Part shown: in pieces, positions 28,391 to 41,400 of the stretch | Layout of the letters: each line of letters begins with the position of its first letter | Position numbering within the stretch: position 1 is the stretch's first letter | Origin: Escallonia rubra | Lineage: Eukaryota > Streptophyta > Magnoliopsida > Escalloniales > Escalloniaceae | Assembly: GCA_033065855.1 (NCBI GenBank) | Contig: JAVXUO010002773.1 | Coordinates: forward strand, 124,001 to 188,000 | Reading direction: 5' to 3' | DNA: 64,000 nucleotides | Notes under the pieces: generated by a model | Told to the model about the DNA's origin: nothing | Databases searched by the model: none | Seen by the model: the letters and a program-made list of their open reading frames with translations, nothing else | Program-made: the position numbers and the translations under genes

Positions 28391-28870
28391 GGGGTATGTC
28401 ATCATGGGCTAAGAACTAAAGATAAATTGAAGGCTTGGAATATGATACAGGAGGAGACTTGTGAGCTTTGCCATGCTCAACCTGAAACCATGAATCATTT
28501 ATTAGTACAATGCCCTTATTCACAAGAATTATGGGAGTTGATCTTGAGGAAACTGCAAGGTCAGTTTTGTATCATGGCACCAAGCATTGCAGTATGCTTA
28601 CCATCATTTCAGAGGCAAAAGTTTCAAGGCTAGACTGTGTAAACTGATAATGGCCCTAGCTGTTTATGGACTTTGGCAAGAGAGAAACAATTGGGTATTC
28701 AAGAAACAAGCAGCTTCAGTTCAAGATTATCGGGCTGTGATTCAACAATGAGTCAAGCATAGAGTGTACAGCTGGAGGAAAGCCCCTGCTAGTTGCATTA
28801 TGTGAGGCTTGGGAAATTGATAGACAAATTCTTCTGTAATTAATGTATACTTGCTTGTTTAGTAGTAGAT
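28391..28870 (+). pseudogene. 3' end of a LINE reverse transcriptase, broken
   Basis: The frame at 28391-28636 contains the zf-RVT signature of plant non-LTR retrotransposons: CELCHAQPETMNHLLVQCPYS followed by WE. A frameshift near 28640 leads to the usual C-terminal continuation LWQERNNWVF (28640-28750), then an in-frame TGA at about 28749 and RVYSWR. The reverse transcriptase core upstream is absent, as in a 5'-truncated or eroded LINE copy. A typical AT-rich tail follows. Confidence 0.8.
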
Positions 28871-29431
28871 AACTGGGGAAGTAGATTGGAATGAGGAGTA
28901 TAGAGGTGAAACATTTTCATATCATGGACATATGATTTTGATTGAAATAATACTTGGGACCTTTTACCCAAAAATTAAAAAATGAAAACAACTTGGAAGG
29001 AATTGAAAATAAATAATTGAAGCACGCTGCAAGGCTGTAGGAAGAAATATAACAACCAAAAGCTGAAGTCCAGTGCATGATCCTGTTACCAGCCAAACTA
29101 TTTGGTATCTGTAAAAATTGGGGAAAAATCTATCATATACACTTCGGATGAAAAAAAATCTCCAAGGAATGTCTATCTGCACTAGGTGTAACTCGACTCC
29201 TAATTCTATACAAAGGGAGAGCACCAGAGGCTGTGTGTTTAAACAAAAAAAATTATATATTTATCATGCGAATCCGTCTAAATCCCGATTCCCATGACCA
29301 TGCATGTGTAGATTGAAGGCCCTCTTTACCTGTTACTCCTAGGAATCTATGCTCATAAAATCTTCAAATGCTGCCGCTGCTGCTAACAAAGAATCAATGT
29401 GAAAAGCCACCTAGTAAAGCTTCAGTAAACA

Positions 29432-32400
29432 TCACTCGTTAAAGCTGAATAGATAGTTCAAGTCCTCTACTGTAAGGCTAGTTTGACCGCTACCAGTCTC
29501 ATCCTCTCCAAAGGCAGATGATACCATTTCTCTCTTCTTTTGCTGCAGAGCACAAGCATTTAATGAGTACAACTCTTGTGAACCCAATATCATAAACTCA
29601 AGAATAACGGAGACCAACAGTAGCGGATCTTTAATACAATGCCAGTGAAGTAGAAATATTAGAAAGAAAGTGGCAAATCTTAACTTTGCACAGTATTTAG
29701 GTTCGTACTTTTTTGTTGCTACCAAACTGGTCAATGAAGTGGACTTCCAGCGAAAAAAAAATTTGGCTGCCGGAGCTCAATATCTAGAGGGCCCTGATCG
29801 TTCTATCCTAAGAATGTGGAAAATAAAAACCAACAGTAAAATGGATGTCGAATAGAAAGGGTCTTCTTGTATTCGAGATCAGATCTTCCAAACTTGTAGA
29901 TTGAACCTGGATCCATGTTAATACTTGCACTTTGGGGGCATTGCAGCACTCTATACTGATGGTTGTAATAACAATATTTTGCCCTAATCTAATCAGGTAA
30001 AAGTTCAACACAGTGATGAGTCAAAACCCAATTCCCATGCTTGATTCCAGCAGTTAAAAAATTGAAACCAACTGCGGTAAAGTTCAAGGTCCATTCTACA
30101 ACTAGCCCAAGCAACAAAATACAAATGAAGTACCTGAAGAGCTAAAATACGATCTTCAACTGTATCTTTCACTGTCAATCGTAAAACTTTAACCGGACGA
30201 GTCTGCCCAATCCGATGCGCTCTGTCAATTGCCTGATCTTCGGTTGTGGGATTCCACCACAGGTCCAGGAGGAGGACATGACAAGCTGCAACCATGTTCA
30301 ATCCCAAACTTGCAGCTTTCAAAGACATTATCATAACAGACACCTACAAGAGAAGTAGAATGTATCATGTTAATAAGAAGAAAAGAACTATACCAAGAAG
30401 ACTATAGCAAGATTCCCACAAACCTCTGGAAGATTGTTGAAATCCTTCACGGCTTTGTCTCGAGCCGCAACAGACATTGTTCCATCAAGTCTTCTGTAAT
30501 TGATGGCAGAAATTTTAAGACCGTTCTCAAGCAAATCCAACATCCTAGTCCACTGGGAAAAGACTATCGCTTTCTCTCCCACTACTGAAACCACATCATT
30601 CGAACCTCGATCCAAATCCATTTTTTTGTTAGCAATCTGCGGATCAGAGGACTTTTTAGGACAACTGGAACTCTCATCAACTGAAATTAAGGAACTACTG
30701 GATAAGACAATTGCTTTCTCTCCCACCACCGAAACCAGATCATTTGAACCTCGACAGGAATCCATTTTTTGGTTAGAAGTCGTATCCTCATATAACTTCC
30801 CTGGAAGAGGATCAGAAGCCACTCTACGACAACTGGAACTCTCCTCCAAAGATATCAACGAACTACTACTTGACGTAACTTTGCACGGTTTAGACAGAGA
30901 TTGCAAGAACTCAAGGGCAGCCTTGATTTTGGAGGAATCAAATGAGCCAACTGATGAAATAGTCCCGGAAGACCCAGATTCAGCACCAGAACATTCAGTG
31001 TTACTTTCCTGACCAGTATGGTCTAGAGTGCTTTTCAGAGTTGCTCTAGAAAATACGGAAGATACACAAAGGCGAGCTTTGCAATCTGCAGTTGGGCACT
31101 GTTTTTCATCACCTGTTAAATGTTCACAGATGCACTGATTGCAAAAAACATGCCCACAGGTTGTAACAGCAGCATCTTCAGGTGGGTCCTATAATATTGT
31201 CAGCAAGGATACGTCAATAAACAAGAAGCTTCATTTAACTCAAAGGCAAAACATGAGATCATGCTCTTAACAGATAAGAGCATATATCACCTTAAGAGAA
31301 TTCATCTTTACTAGTAGAAGATAGAATTAGGACCACAAGCATCACAATCACATGATCTCTCTTGTACAAAACTAGTATACACTCTTACACCGTGATAATA
31401 TGGCCAATTATTAGACAGCTTACCAACCAAGAAAAAGAGATGATGCAAAATTATAGCATCCAGACATGAAGTATTTGATGTGGCAGTATCTGAACGTGTA
31501 CCATATCATCACGAGGATACTTCAACGTATTATAAAAACTCAAGATCCTAGTAAAAATCAGCATTCAATCAGGGGTTCCTAGATATCATCGTTTTCTCCA
31601 CATCCTTTCAACTTTGACTTCTTCCCTTGAATTTGGTGTTAACCATGTCTTAAAAGGCACTCATGCCCTCTAGATCCTTTTCCCTACAGGCTTTGTTTCG
31701 AAATCTTCATTTTTAACTTCTTCCCTTGTATTTGGCGTTAACCACGTCTTATGAGACCTTGATACCCCTCCCCTCGATCTCCCTGTTCTCCATTGTTCTC
31801 AAGTAAGACATGCAGCCGCCTGGTTGGAGCAAGACATCATGCTTCTAATATCGATAGGTGGCAGCGGTAAATGGGGCTAAGGATTAGAATTGGCAGCTGA
31901 CAAACCACTAACTTCTCCTAGGATTTTAATTAATTATCTCGTAATCAACCGAACAAAAAGAGATCTGTAATATAGAGAATATAATAATATAGAAAGGCTA
32001 TTTCAACCCCACAAGTATGTTAACAATTATAAAAAAAAATGCATCTTTAGTGACAAAAAGGGGGTGAAAAAGCATATGATAAAACGGAAATCCCTAATAC
32101 TACATCCAACTATGTGAAAAATAGAAAGTTCAATCAAATTGCTGTAACGACCCAAATGCTTCAAAAGTTTCCCACCAAAAAGACGTGCATAATTCAAAGA
32201 TATATAAATCAAGGGCTTAAGAACACAGCAGAGTATGCATGTACATGTAAAAGTTCTGCATGTGGATTTAGGTAAAGCTAAAAAATCACACATAAAAAAC
32301 AATCCTTCACTACAACATTAACCCAACTCAAAGAAGAAAGCAGCGACAATTAGCAACCATAACAATATTGACAGGTAACAACAATAACTACAAAAAGTAA

Positions 32401-35400
32401 AACAAAAAACTGAACTTCCAGAGTTCCCAGTAAAAAAATCATACGTTACAGATGCCACAGATTGCTAATGAAGCTTCCAGACAATGCAGAAGATGAACTT
32501 GTTTCTCCCTAGGAAGTTTCTTAGCTGTCTCAGCAGAGGTCCTCCACACTGAATTGGAACCACATCCCCCAACAAGAAGAGGATGATCACAAGCTTGTCG
32601 GAGGCGCAGGAGCAACAACAAAATGTTAACATAATTTTGCTTGACGGTTCCAGCAGCTGCATATTCCTGACACAACATACCAATCTTAGTAAGATACCAG
32701 GAGAAGAAAAAAAGAAAAAAAAAACACTTAAAAAATGATTTAACAAGTGTAAACCTGGCACAAATGCCAAATCCGGGAGTTACAAGCAGTGGTGTGAAAA
32801 TGAAATAAAGATTATTTAGCAACCCAAACAATAGTAATACATACAGCTGGCCAGGTGGAAACTTAAAAAACCAACAAACACTCCAAATTACACGAAAAAG
32901 TAAAACATACTGCAAACTGAGCACGTGAATCAGCCTCTAATCTGCAGTAGAAATCCCGTTCCTCAACTGTAAAATCCACTTTCTTCAACTCTATGGTTTT
33001 AGGTGGTAGGCAAATGATTGGTTCTCCATCAAGAAGTGTGCCTACAACAAACATTAATCACCAAAAATCATTAGTCAATTAGTAGTCGTAACTTTAATAA
33101 TCTATAGATGATGCAATAGCAAATCAAAACGGCACAGGTCAATTACTAACTGTACGTAAAGACACAAGCAAACACTAGCACACCAAAATTTCATAAAAAC
33201 AACTCATTGATGAAAGTTTTAAGGGAATTAAAAAGGCTAACAATAGATTTCAAGTAGTCCAGAACACTTGAGCCAACAACAATAAGCTCAACGTATACGT
33301 CTCATAAAAAACTTGAAGGGGTCAGATCTTAGAAGCAGGAAGCTCCTCATATGGTGTCGCTTCTCTCTCAGAAACTCGCTTTTGTGATCCCAAGTCAGGA
33401 CCTCGATGGATCCCGTCCCAAGCTAACATGGGAACTAGGTCCCATCAGCTGGACAGAGATACATGGAACAAGTTTTAGAGTACCTGAAAATCAAGTCCTT
33501 TTCAACTCAATTCCCTTTCCCCTCTTCCTTTAAGTCCTTAAAGCCTCCTTGCATGTTGCTGAATACCCCCGTCGAGAGAATAGAGCTTGTCAATCAGCGC
33601 GCTCTCTCTCTTCAATTTTTTGGCCCCATGTCTAATTGCTTGTCCGATGAGAGATGTGCCACTAGAAACGTCTCGAGAAGTGAACAGCAGCAGCGAACTA
33701 CTTTTACCTTAATTATTTTCAAAGGCAAGTTGTAGGCAACCACTAGATGTGACGAGTACAAAGTAACAATTCATTGTCGCTTATGATATTTTCAAGGAAA
33801 AAAGTGTGTACAAAATAATCAAGTATAAGGTATATTAAACAAATGATACTACTCTTTACACGTTTATTTTTCAAGTTGCTCCCAACCTTAGATTCTTCAA
33901 GGTGCTTACCCGCCCCCGCTCCGTGCAACTAAGGGCCTATTATAACAGTCCCATTCATTCATATAAAACTCTTGATAAATTGGCTTCTTAAACTAAAAAG
34001 CGAGCAACCATATTAAAAACCCTCACAAACAACTGTCTTTCAAATGAATTCACTACACTGAGTCATAAGAAACGCACAGATAAAGGAAGTAGTGAGAACA
34101 AAAGAGAAACCATTATATTGAGCTATTCGCCTATTCCATTAAATTTAGATGATTAAGAAAAAGCATATCGCTTTTTTCTATCGCCTCACCTTTGGTACGG
34201 CGCAACATAAATGTCTTCAAGACAGCTTGTAGCTTTCTGTATCCCTTTGTTGGGCTCTTCTGAATTGGAGCCTTAATTGTAGAGCAGAATGATTTATATG
34301 CGGCATAAGGTTCATATTTGAGAAATCTGAAGTAGCTATAAAGATCATCAATGGAATTCTGAACAGGGGTCCCTGATAAGCACCACCTACGTTTAGCACG
34401 GAGACCCCAACAAGCCCTAGCTGTTTGAGTTCTGTGATTTTTAATGCTCTGGGCCTCATCCAGTACAACTCTGAACCATTCAACTTTAGCAAGAGGACGA
34501 GCAACAGCTTCAAACAATTCACTGTCCATTCCTTTCTTACCCTTATATGATCTGCTAGTAGAGCTTGGAGGATACTTCCTCTTCTTACTGGAAGAGAGTC
34601 CCATAGACAGACCATGATTTTGTTTTTCCGTCTCATTATTAATTTCATCTGCAAGAGGTTGCTTTGGGACCTCCATGCTTACAATTGCATATGTGGTAAG
34701 GACAACATCAAACTTTGCCAGCTCAACAGGATCCTTAGTTCTGTTGCTTCCGTGGTATATTAAGATGGAGAGATTAGCTTTGCTGGTTACCTTATTATGC
34801 AACTCCTCTGACCATTGGCGAAGAACACTCGTAGGACATACCACAAGGGTTCCAGCAGCCGGCCTACCTTTTGTCTTCACGGAAGGGTTTCTCATATTAG
34901 TTGAACTTCTACTTGTATTAACTTGGCAAGATTCAACATTATGAGTTGATCCATCAAGCTGAAGCTCGCCCTCCTCGTCATCTTCCAGATTCAATGTCTC
35001 CGTCTCTCTTTTTTGGTTGTTCATTGTACACAATACAGAAGATGGAGATCTTTCCGTAAGTAAAAGTGCAATGGTTGATATAGTTTTGCCCAGCCCCTGC
35101 CAGAGTTATTATATAGAATCATGAAGAGATTAAAGAGCAGTTCCTTGCACAGTACTATCAACTAAGTCTAGTATTGGCGGGGGGTCCAAAATGTAACCTG
35201 ATCATCTGCAAGAATTCCTCCACGGCAGTTCAGGCTGGCTATCTCCTTTTGAATCATCCATGCTAAAGCAATTCTCTGTCCAGAACTTCAAGCAATGTCA
35301 GTTTGCCCGTCATCAAAAGACTTCCTTAATGAGTAGAAGAATAAATAATATATGTAAGAAGGGTATCCCTATTCGCAAACCCTAAACGGCTATTGGCACT

Positions 35401-38400
35401 CACTGCACACAATGTTTTAGTGTACGTTGTACAATTACGAGCATAAAGTAGTAGTACAGGCTAACTCAATGGCCATTTAGAGAGTGCTCATTGGGCTACC
35501 CACATCAAAAAACCAAAAATGCCAAAGAAAACGATGGGCATATAACAGGCATCAAAAGGACAGAGCATTAAAATGGCAGTGAAGTAGTTCATAACAAACT
35601 TAACTTCATGATCCTTATAAGCTCAAGTAACCAGTACAAACCTGGTGTCTCAAAAGAGGGACTGCCACAAGACCATCTGGTGGAGTAGCTTCTGATCTTG
35701 GCTGAGAAAGATCCTGCAAGGCCACAACCCAAGCCACGTCAATTCAATATTTGTAACATAGCAAACGTCTTTTCAGCAAAAAGGAAATCAGCCGATCAAG
35801 AGAAGCGCGACGATTGCATTGGACAATAACGAGTTCAGTATTATGAATACTTTACCTGATATATTAAACAGTGTTAGAATCCATAAGTGTGTTTTGAAAA
35901 AGCGTATGAACCTACCGTTACAGCTATGGGTTTTCCTATTCGTTATGATTCTAGGATCGTTGACTTAACTAAGTCGTGTCTTCTCCGCAGTGGGGCACGG
36001 ACTTTGGTCTGTTGTATGGTATGCCTTTCACACATTAAGGTGATATGCACACTTAACCGGCCAAAAGGGTCCCTCTAACAATCCAACGTATTATTTCCTA
36101 TTACGCTTTGAGGAACCCATTTGTATTAATCAAGTTTAAAAGCTTGGAAGCATTAGAAACGAAAACGAAGGTATTGTACATCTCTTAAACAATATAGTAA
36201 CTAGTCAAGTGCAATTATGTAAATACCAGTACTGACCTGCAATGCAACTCGATAAACAAGACGCTCGTCATTTGACTTAAGCCTCACGCCACCAACTCCC
36301 ATGTGATTAAGGGGGTCACCAACTGAAGAAAGTACTGGAGTAACAAGGGACCGCCCATTCGATGAAGAGAAACTTTGGCATGCAGGTTCACTCAAGTCTT
36401 CAAGAATACAAATATCAGAGTCATCATCATGATCGGATCCATAAACTAATGCTTTCCCCTGGACAGATTGGTGGCTGACAGAAGCCCTGTTCTTAAATTG
36501 AGTCAGCTTATCTGTTTCTTCCTTTTTGCAGAACTCTGGAATGAGCTTTCTACAACTCTCATCCTCAGTTTTATCAAAAGCATGATGAGCTCCTTCAGAT
36601 GAGAGGAATACGTCTTCTCTTTCATACTTTGCAGCCACAGCGCTCTTACTGGAAAGTGACTGCAACAGACTTTTGTTGACAGACAGCTCAGCAAGATCAG
36701 AAGACTTTCTCCTAACCACTCCATCGAAGGTTTTAAAGGATTGAAGAGAAGCTCCTTGTGATAGTTCACCATCTTTTTCTTCCTTAGCGCTAACTGCTTC
36801 ATTTTTGCAGGATACCTTTGGTTGACTATGTTTTGATGTGTTCCAAGCAAGATTACCATCTTCAGATTTGACACTTAACCCCCTGACACCAGAGTACCCA
36901 GTCAATGAAGCCTCAGAGACTGCTCCACCTCCTCTGCCCATCTGACTGTCAAAAAACCTCAAATCACTTGACCCTGCATTATGAGTTACAAGCCCATCTC
37001 TTTCTTCCTTTATATTGCCCACGATTTCATCATCAGTTGACACAGATTCAAGAATAAAATTTCCAGGAAGATAGTCCCTCATTGGAGAAAAATAAAAGGA
37101 ATCTTCCGGACTCATGCTATACTGCATAGCTGAATATTGACCACTAGCTTGAGATATAGCGCCAGGAAATTCACAACTACTAGACTGCGTGTAAGATGCA
37201 CTGTTGTAACCTATGTCAACATCCATAAAAGATGTTTCACCGATAGCGGCTTCACCAGAGTCGCAATATGTTCCATGGCTAATACCTGAATTCTCCCTCG
37301 ATTGGTTGAAAGACGAATCTGAAACATCATAGAATCTCAGTCAAAAGCAAATATAACGAAGATGCAATAAGTAAGAAACACAGAGCAAGCTATGCACAAG
37401 CAGAGCATAAATGTAAATACTCTAATCCTACAACTTTAAGTAGATTAATCACATACATCTAGAAATAGTGCTATCTCCCAAACACCTGAACTCAAATTCA
37501 GCATCATTCCTCAGGTATTTAGAATCCCAAGCCCCTCCGACGTCGGAAACATGAATAGAATCTCCAGAAGCAAAACTAAATGTCGTACTACGGTGGGGTA
37601 CTTCTGATTGAGTTTCTTTAGTTTCCTCTCGACTACAAGATGAAGCAATCTGAGAAATTACATCCCTGTCTGCAGCAGAAGTTTCACGGCTAGAAACCTG
37701 CAAAACCCAGTCCGTGAGACTCCCAGAGGAGCTATGCACTGGAGACCCGTTTTGTATTGAAGGTTCCAGGTTTGCACAGTCAAAGATGACAGAATTCCCT
37801 GAAGACTCAACTGAACCATCTGATCCCCTGGTCATAGAATCTGAAGCTTCTGAGTTAAATGAAGCCGATAATCTAACAGTTCCTGGTAACTTAGTCACAA
37901 CTGAAGATGCTTCTTCTGACACTGGCAACCCAAACAAGAAAAAAGTAACATTAACATCATGCAGTCCTTCTAAGTTTACTGGTCATCACTTTTGCTATTC
38001 CAACACCTGTATTTTTTTTTAGTTGAATCTATTATGAGAAGTTTCTTCTCAAGGAACTCTACTGGTAAGGTTGTTTAAACCGACTTTTGTTTGCCCCAAA
38101 AGGAGGTCTGGGTTTTAGAGCTTTGGTTGATTGGATTACTGCCATTATGTTTCGGCATACATGAACTTCCTATCAAACAAATTGTGCTAATGGACATAAT
38201 GGGTCCAACTTTATTTGCTTGCAGAGCACTGCTTTTGGGACCTTGCAATTCCCATGACTGCTCATGGACTTGGGTAGATATTCTCTTATTAAACAAGAGG
38301 TTCGTCGCTATTTTCAACCCAAAATTGAGAATCGCAGATCAATCTTTGCATCCTTTTGGTCTACTTCTTTGACAATTTAGGATCACATCATGTAAGATGA

Positions 38401-41400
38401 TGTAGTCTTTCGACGAAAAAGTCAATTCCATTGTTGAGTTCCAGCCGACGTCTCAATTTGTGTGGTTCTCGAATCCCCGCACTCTTTTTTGCTATGGCTT
38501 GCTCTTAAACATCGAATACGAACCAGGAGTATACTGTTGCAATGGGGGGTGGAGAATGCTGCTTTATGTCCCATCACTCAATCAAGCTTGGAAATGAGGC
38601 AAAAGTGTCTTTCAACTGAACATTTGCTCGCTTGACTTGAAAAAATGTCATTGGGCTGCACATCTTATAAAGAGGATGCCTTCCATGGCAATAGCAATAA
38701 CAAAGGCAATCCTTTCCCGAAGATTGCCAGAATATTAAGGTTTGCAGCTGTGGTCTATTAGAACAGAGGGAGAGAAAGAGAGTTGTGTCTGAAAACATTA
38801 AGAGGACGACTAAAGACATTTTTACATCAATAAATTATAGGATCATCTATTTGGGAAGTGCTTTGTTTTAAGATCCTGTTTGGTGGGTTAGGGAGGTATG
38901 CCCCCTATTAAATTGTCCTTCAAAGTAATACTTCTCAAAGTAAAAAGCTTACTCTCTTCGCAAAAAAAAAGAAAAAGAAAAAAAGAGGCCAGATTATCAA
39001 AACAATTATAACCATCTCAGAACAAGTACCGGCCCATTACTGATTACTGCCAGGTTAGAAGCTGACTCACCTGCACCCATGGATTTCAATGAAGAATCAT
39101 CTGGCCTATTCTGCAAAAGAAAGATCACCTAGTAAGTACCCACAGGAATAAACTTGTAGAAGAAGAAATGGGATTAATATTCCTAAAAGAGCTAATCATT
39201 ACTACATCCACGAACTATAAAGGATATGTTAAGCTCCTTCAACTAATTTTCTTCAAACTCAATACCAATTCATATTCGTATAAGTAAGCACAATAGGTTC
39301 ACGTTCAATTACATAAATATTTGACGGCGAAAACCATCATCAATTATTGAACTCGTTAAAAACCACGTTTCTCCTTCAACCCGCCTTTTTTATATGTTTG
39401 TATGAATACCGAGTTAATGGGAAATACAAAAAACTAGAGACGAGGACGTCTATCTAGATATTTTTCTAAAAAGGGGAAACAAAGTAATCAGTTTGTGCTC
39501 AAAATTTACACATTCTGCCATGCAAAGTAAATGATGAATCATGAGTCTTTCAACTTTCCATATATATATGTTTACACATATTCAAGTGAACAAGAATTAC
39601 TAAAAGAGATGGCATCTTATAAGTATCATCCACAAGAATTAGCAACTTTAGATAGGACAATAAATACTCCAGTTTTCTACTTGAATGCATACAGTAATAC
39701 AGCCACAGTCAAAATCCTAAAAATTCAAGTCATCAAACCATATCTTACATTGGGAAAGCAACCATTCCACTCCACAACATCGTATCGCCATTGAAGTGCC
39801 ATAACACTTCAATCGTGAGACAATTGCAATTTTTCACATCAACTCGTACACCAAACCGCCAATGCATAAAGCAAGCACTGAACCGCAATCACACACACAA
39901 AGTTCAACAGAATTCCACTCCATCATACGCTATCACAATCAAGTCTGCCCTGATAGTTTAATTCCGAGACTATCACGGTAATATAGCATTCTTACCCTAA
40001 TAATTCAAGTCATCATGCACCAAATCCCCGATACACAACGCAACCACTAACCCCAATCACAAGCACAAATTTAACTCCGATTCCACTCGATCACACGGCG
40101 TCACAATTGAATTGCCATGATACCCCAACTTCGAGTGTAACACCCTGAAATTATAGAGGTGCTCAAAATATTACTGGTTGGTTGAGAGAAAAATGATGAT
40201 GGTGATTTTTAGTGACAACTGGGATTGGCATTGTCATACTTGTTAGGTGTCATCATGCTATCGTGACACCTCGTGCTTATTAAGGAGTCAGTGTTGATTA
40301 CTTCTCTGATCGACACCTCGTGCAACCTATCATCGCTGTGCTTGTGATGTGTCAACATATTATCATGACACGTCGTGCTTCGAACCTCATTGTGCTTTGC
40401 TTAGCCGTGCCGTGCTTACTACGTGGCACAGTATTGTCTTACCACCTCGAGCTTCGAACATTGCCGTGCTATGATTAGCATTGTCGTGCTTGCTAGGTGG
40501 CGTAACCTTGTCTCGCCACCTCGTATTTCTTTCCACCTCGTGTTTCCTAGAAATTCTATAAATAGCCCTTTGATCTCTTTCAAACTATCTGAAATTATCT
40601 TTGACTTTTATATATAGACAATGAGTGAGAGAAGAATTAGCCGCGATGATAAAAGAAGGATCATAAGGACTGGTCTAGAGAAATTGTATGAGTAGTTTCT
40701 TCATGATTTAGGTAAGGGAAATATCATATCACTATTCGTTTATGTCAAGTGGTAATTTCTTAACGTTTCTCGTACTCCTAGACACTGTTATTCTGAAATC
40801 TTGCTCCGATGCTTCTCTTGAATATTGACAAATATATTAGTTTTGAAATACGTATCTGAAATGTGGGTTAAGTACTTTTGATCAATGACAGTACTCAAGT
40901 GATTTGTCTATGATGTGTTATAATACAACTGAGCTTTGGCGGATCCCTTTGAGAATACCGAAAGCAAGATGCTGAATTGTGCAACTTGAATACTGAATTG
41001 GTTAACTAATTAGCCGGGGTACTAAGCCACGGCTGTGCTGGTAATTTGACTACCGAATATTTTGATTGATCCTGAATTGTTTAGAGTGTTCGATTCTGAT
41101 GTTATGGTGCTATGATAAATTTACTTACTAGGCTACCCGGCTCGCCCCCCACCATTTACCTTTCCAGTACAGATGATTATTTTGATGAGCACATGCAAGC
41201 AAGGATCTGAGCAAGACTCGCCGTTTTGGAATTTTAGAAATGTTCTAACCTATTTTTAAGACTTGTAATCTGATAGAATTGTGTTGAAGATATTGAATTA
41301 GATGATTGATTGGCGACCTGTGTCATCACAGTTGGTATCAGAGCGACACATAGGCTTGAATTGCTTAGGTTAGCTAAAGCCAAGATAGGTTCATTGGCCT

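Noticed and set aside
38091-38372. 94-codon frame in helicase intron 2
   Set aside because: No family motif; it lies antisense to the gene inside an intron.
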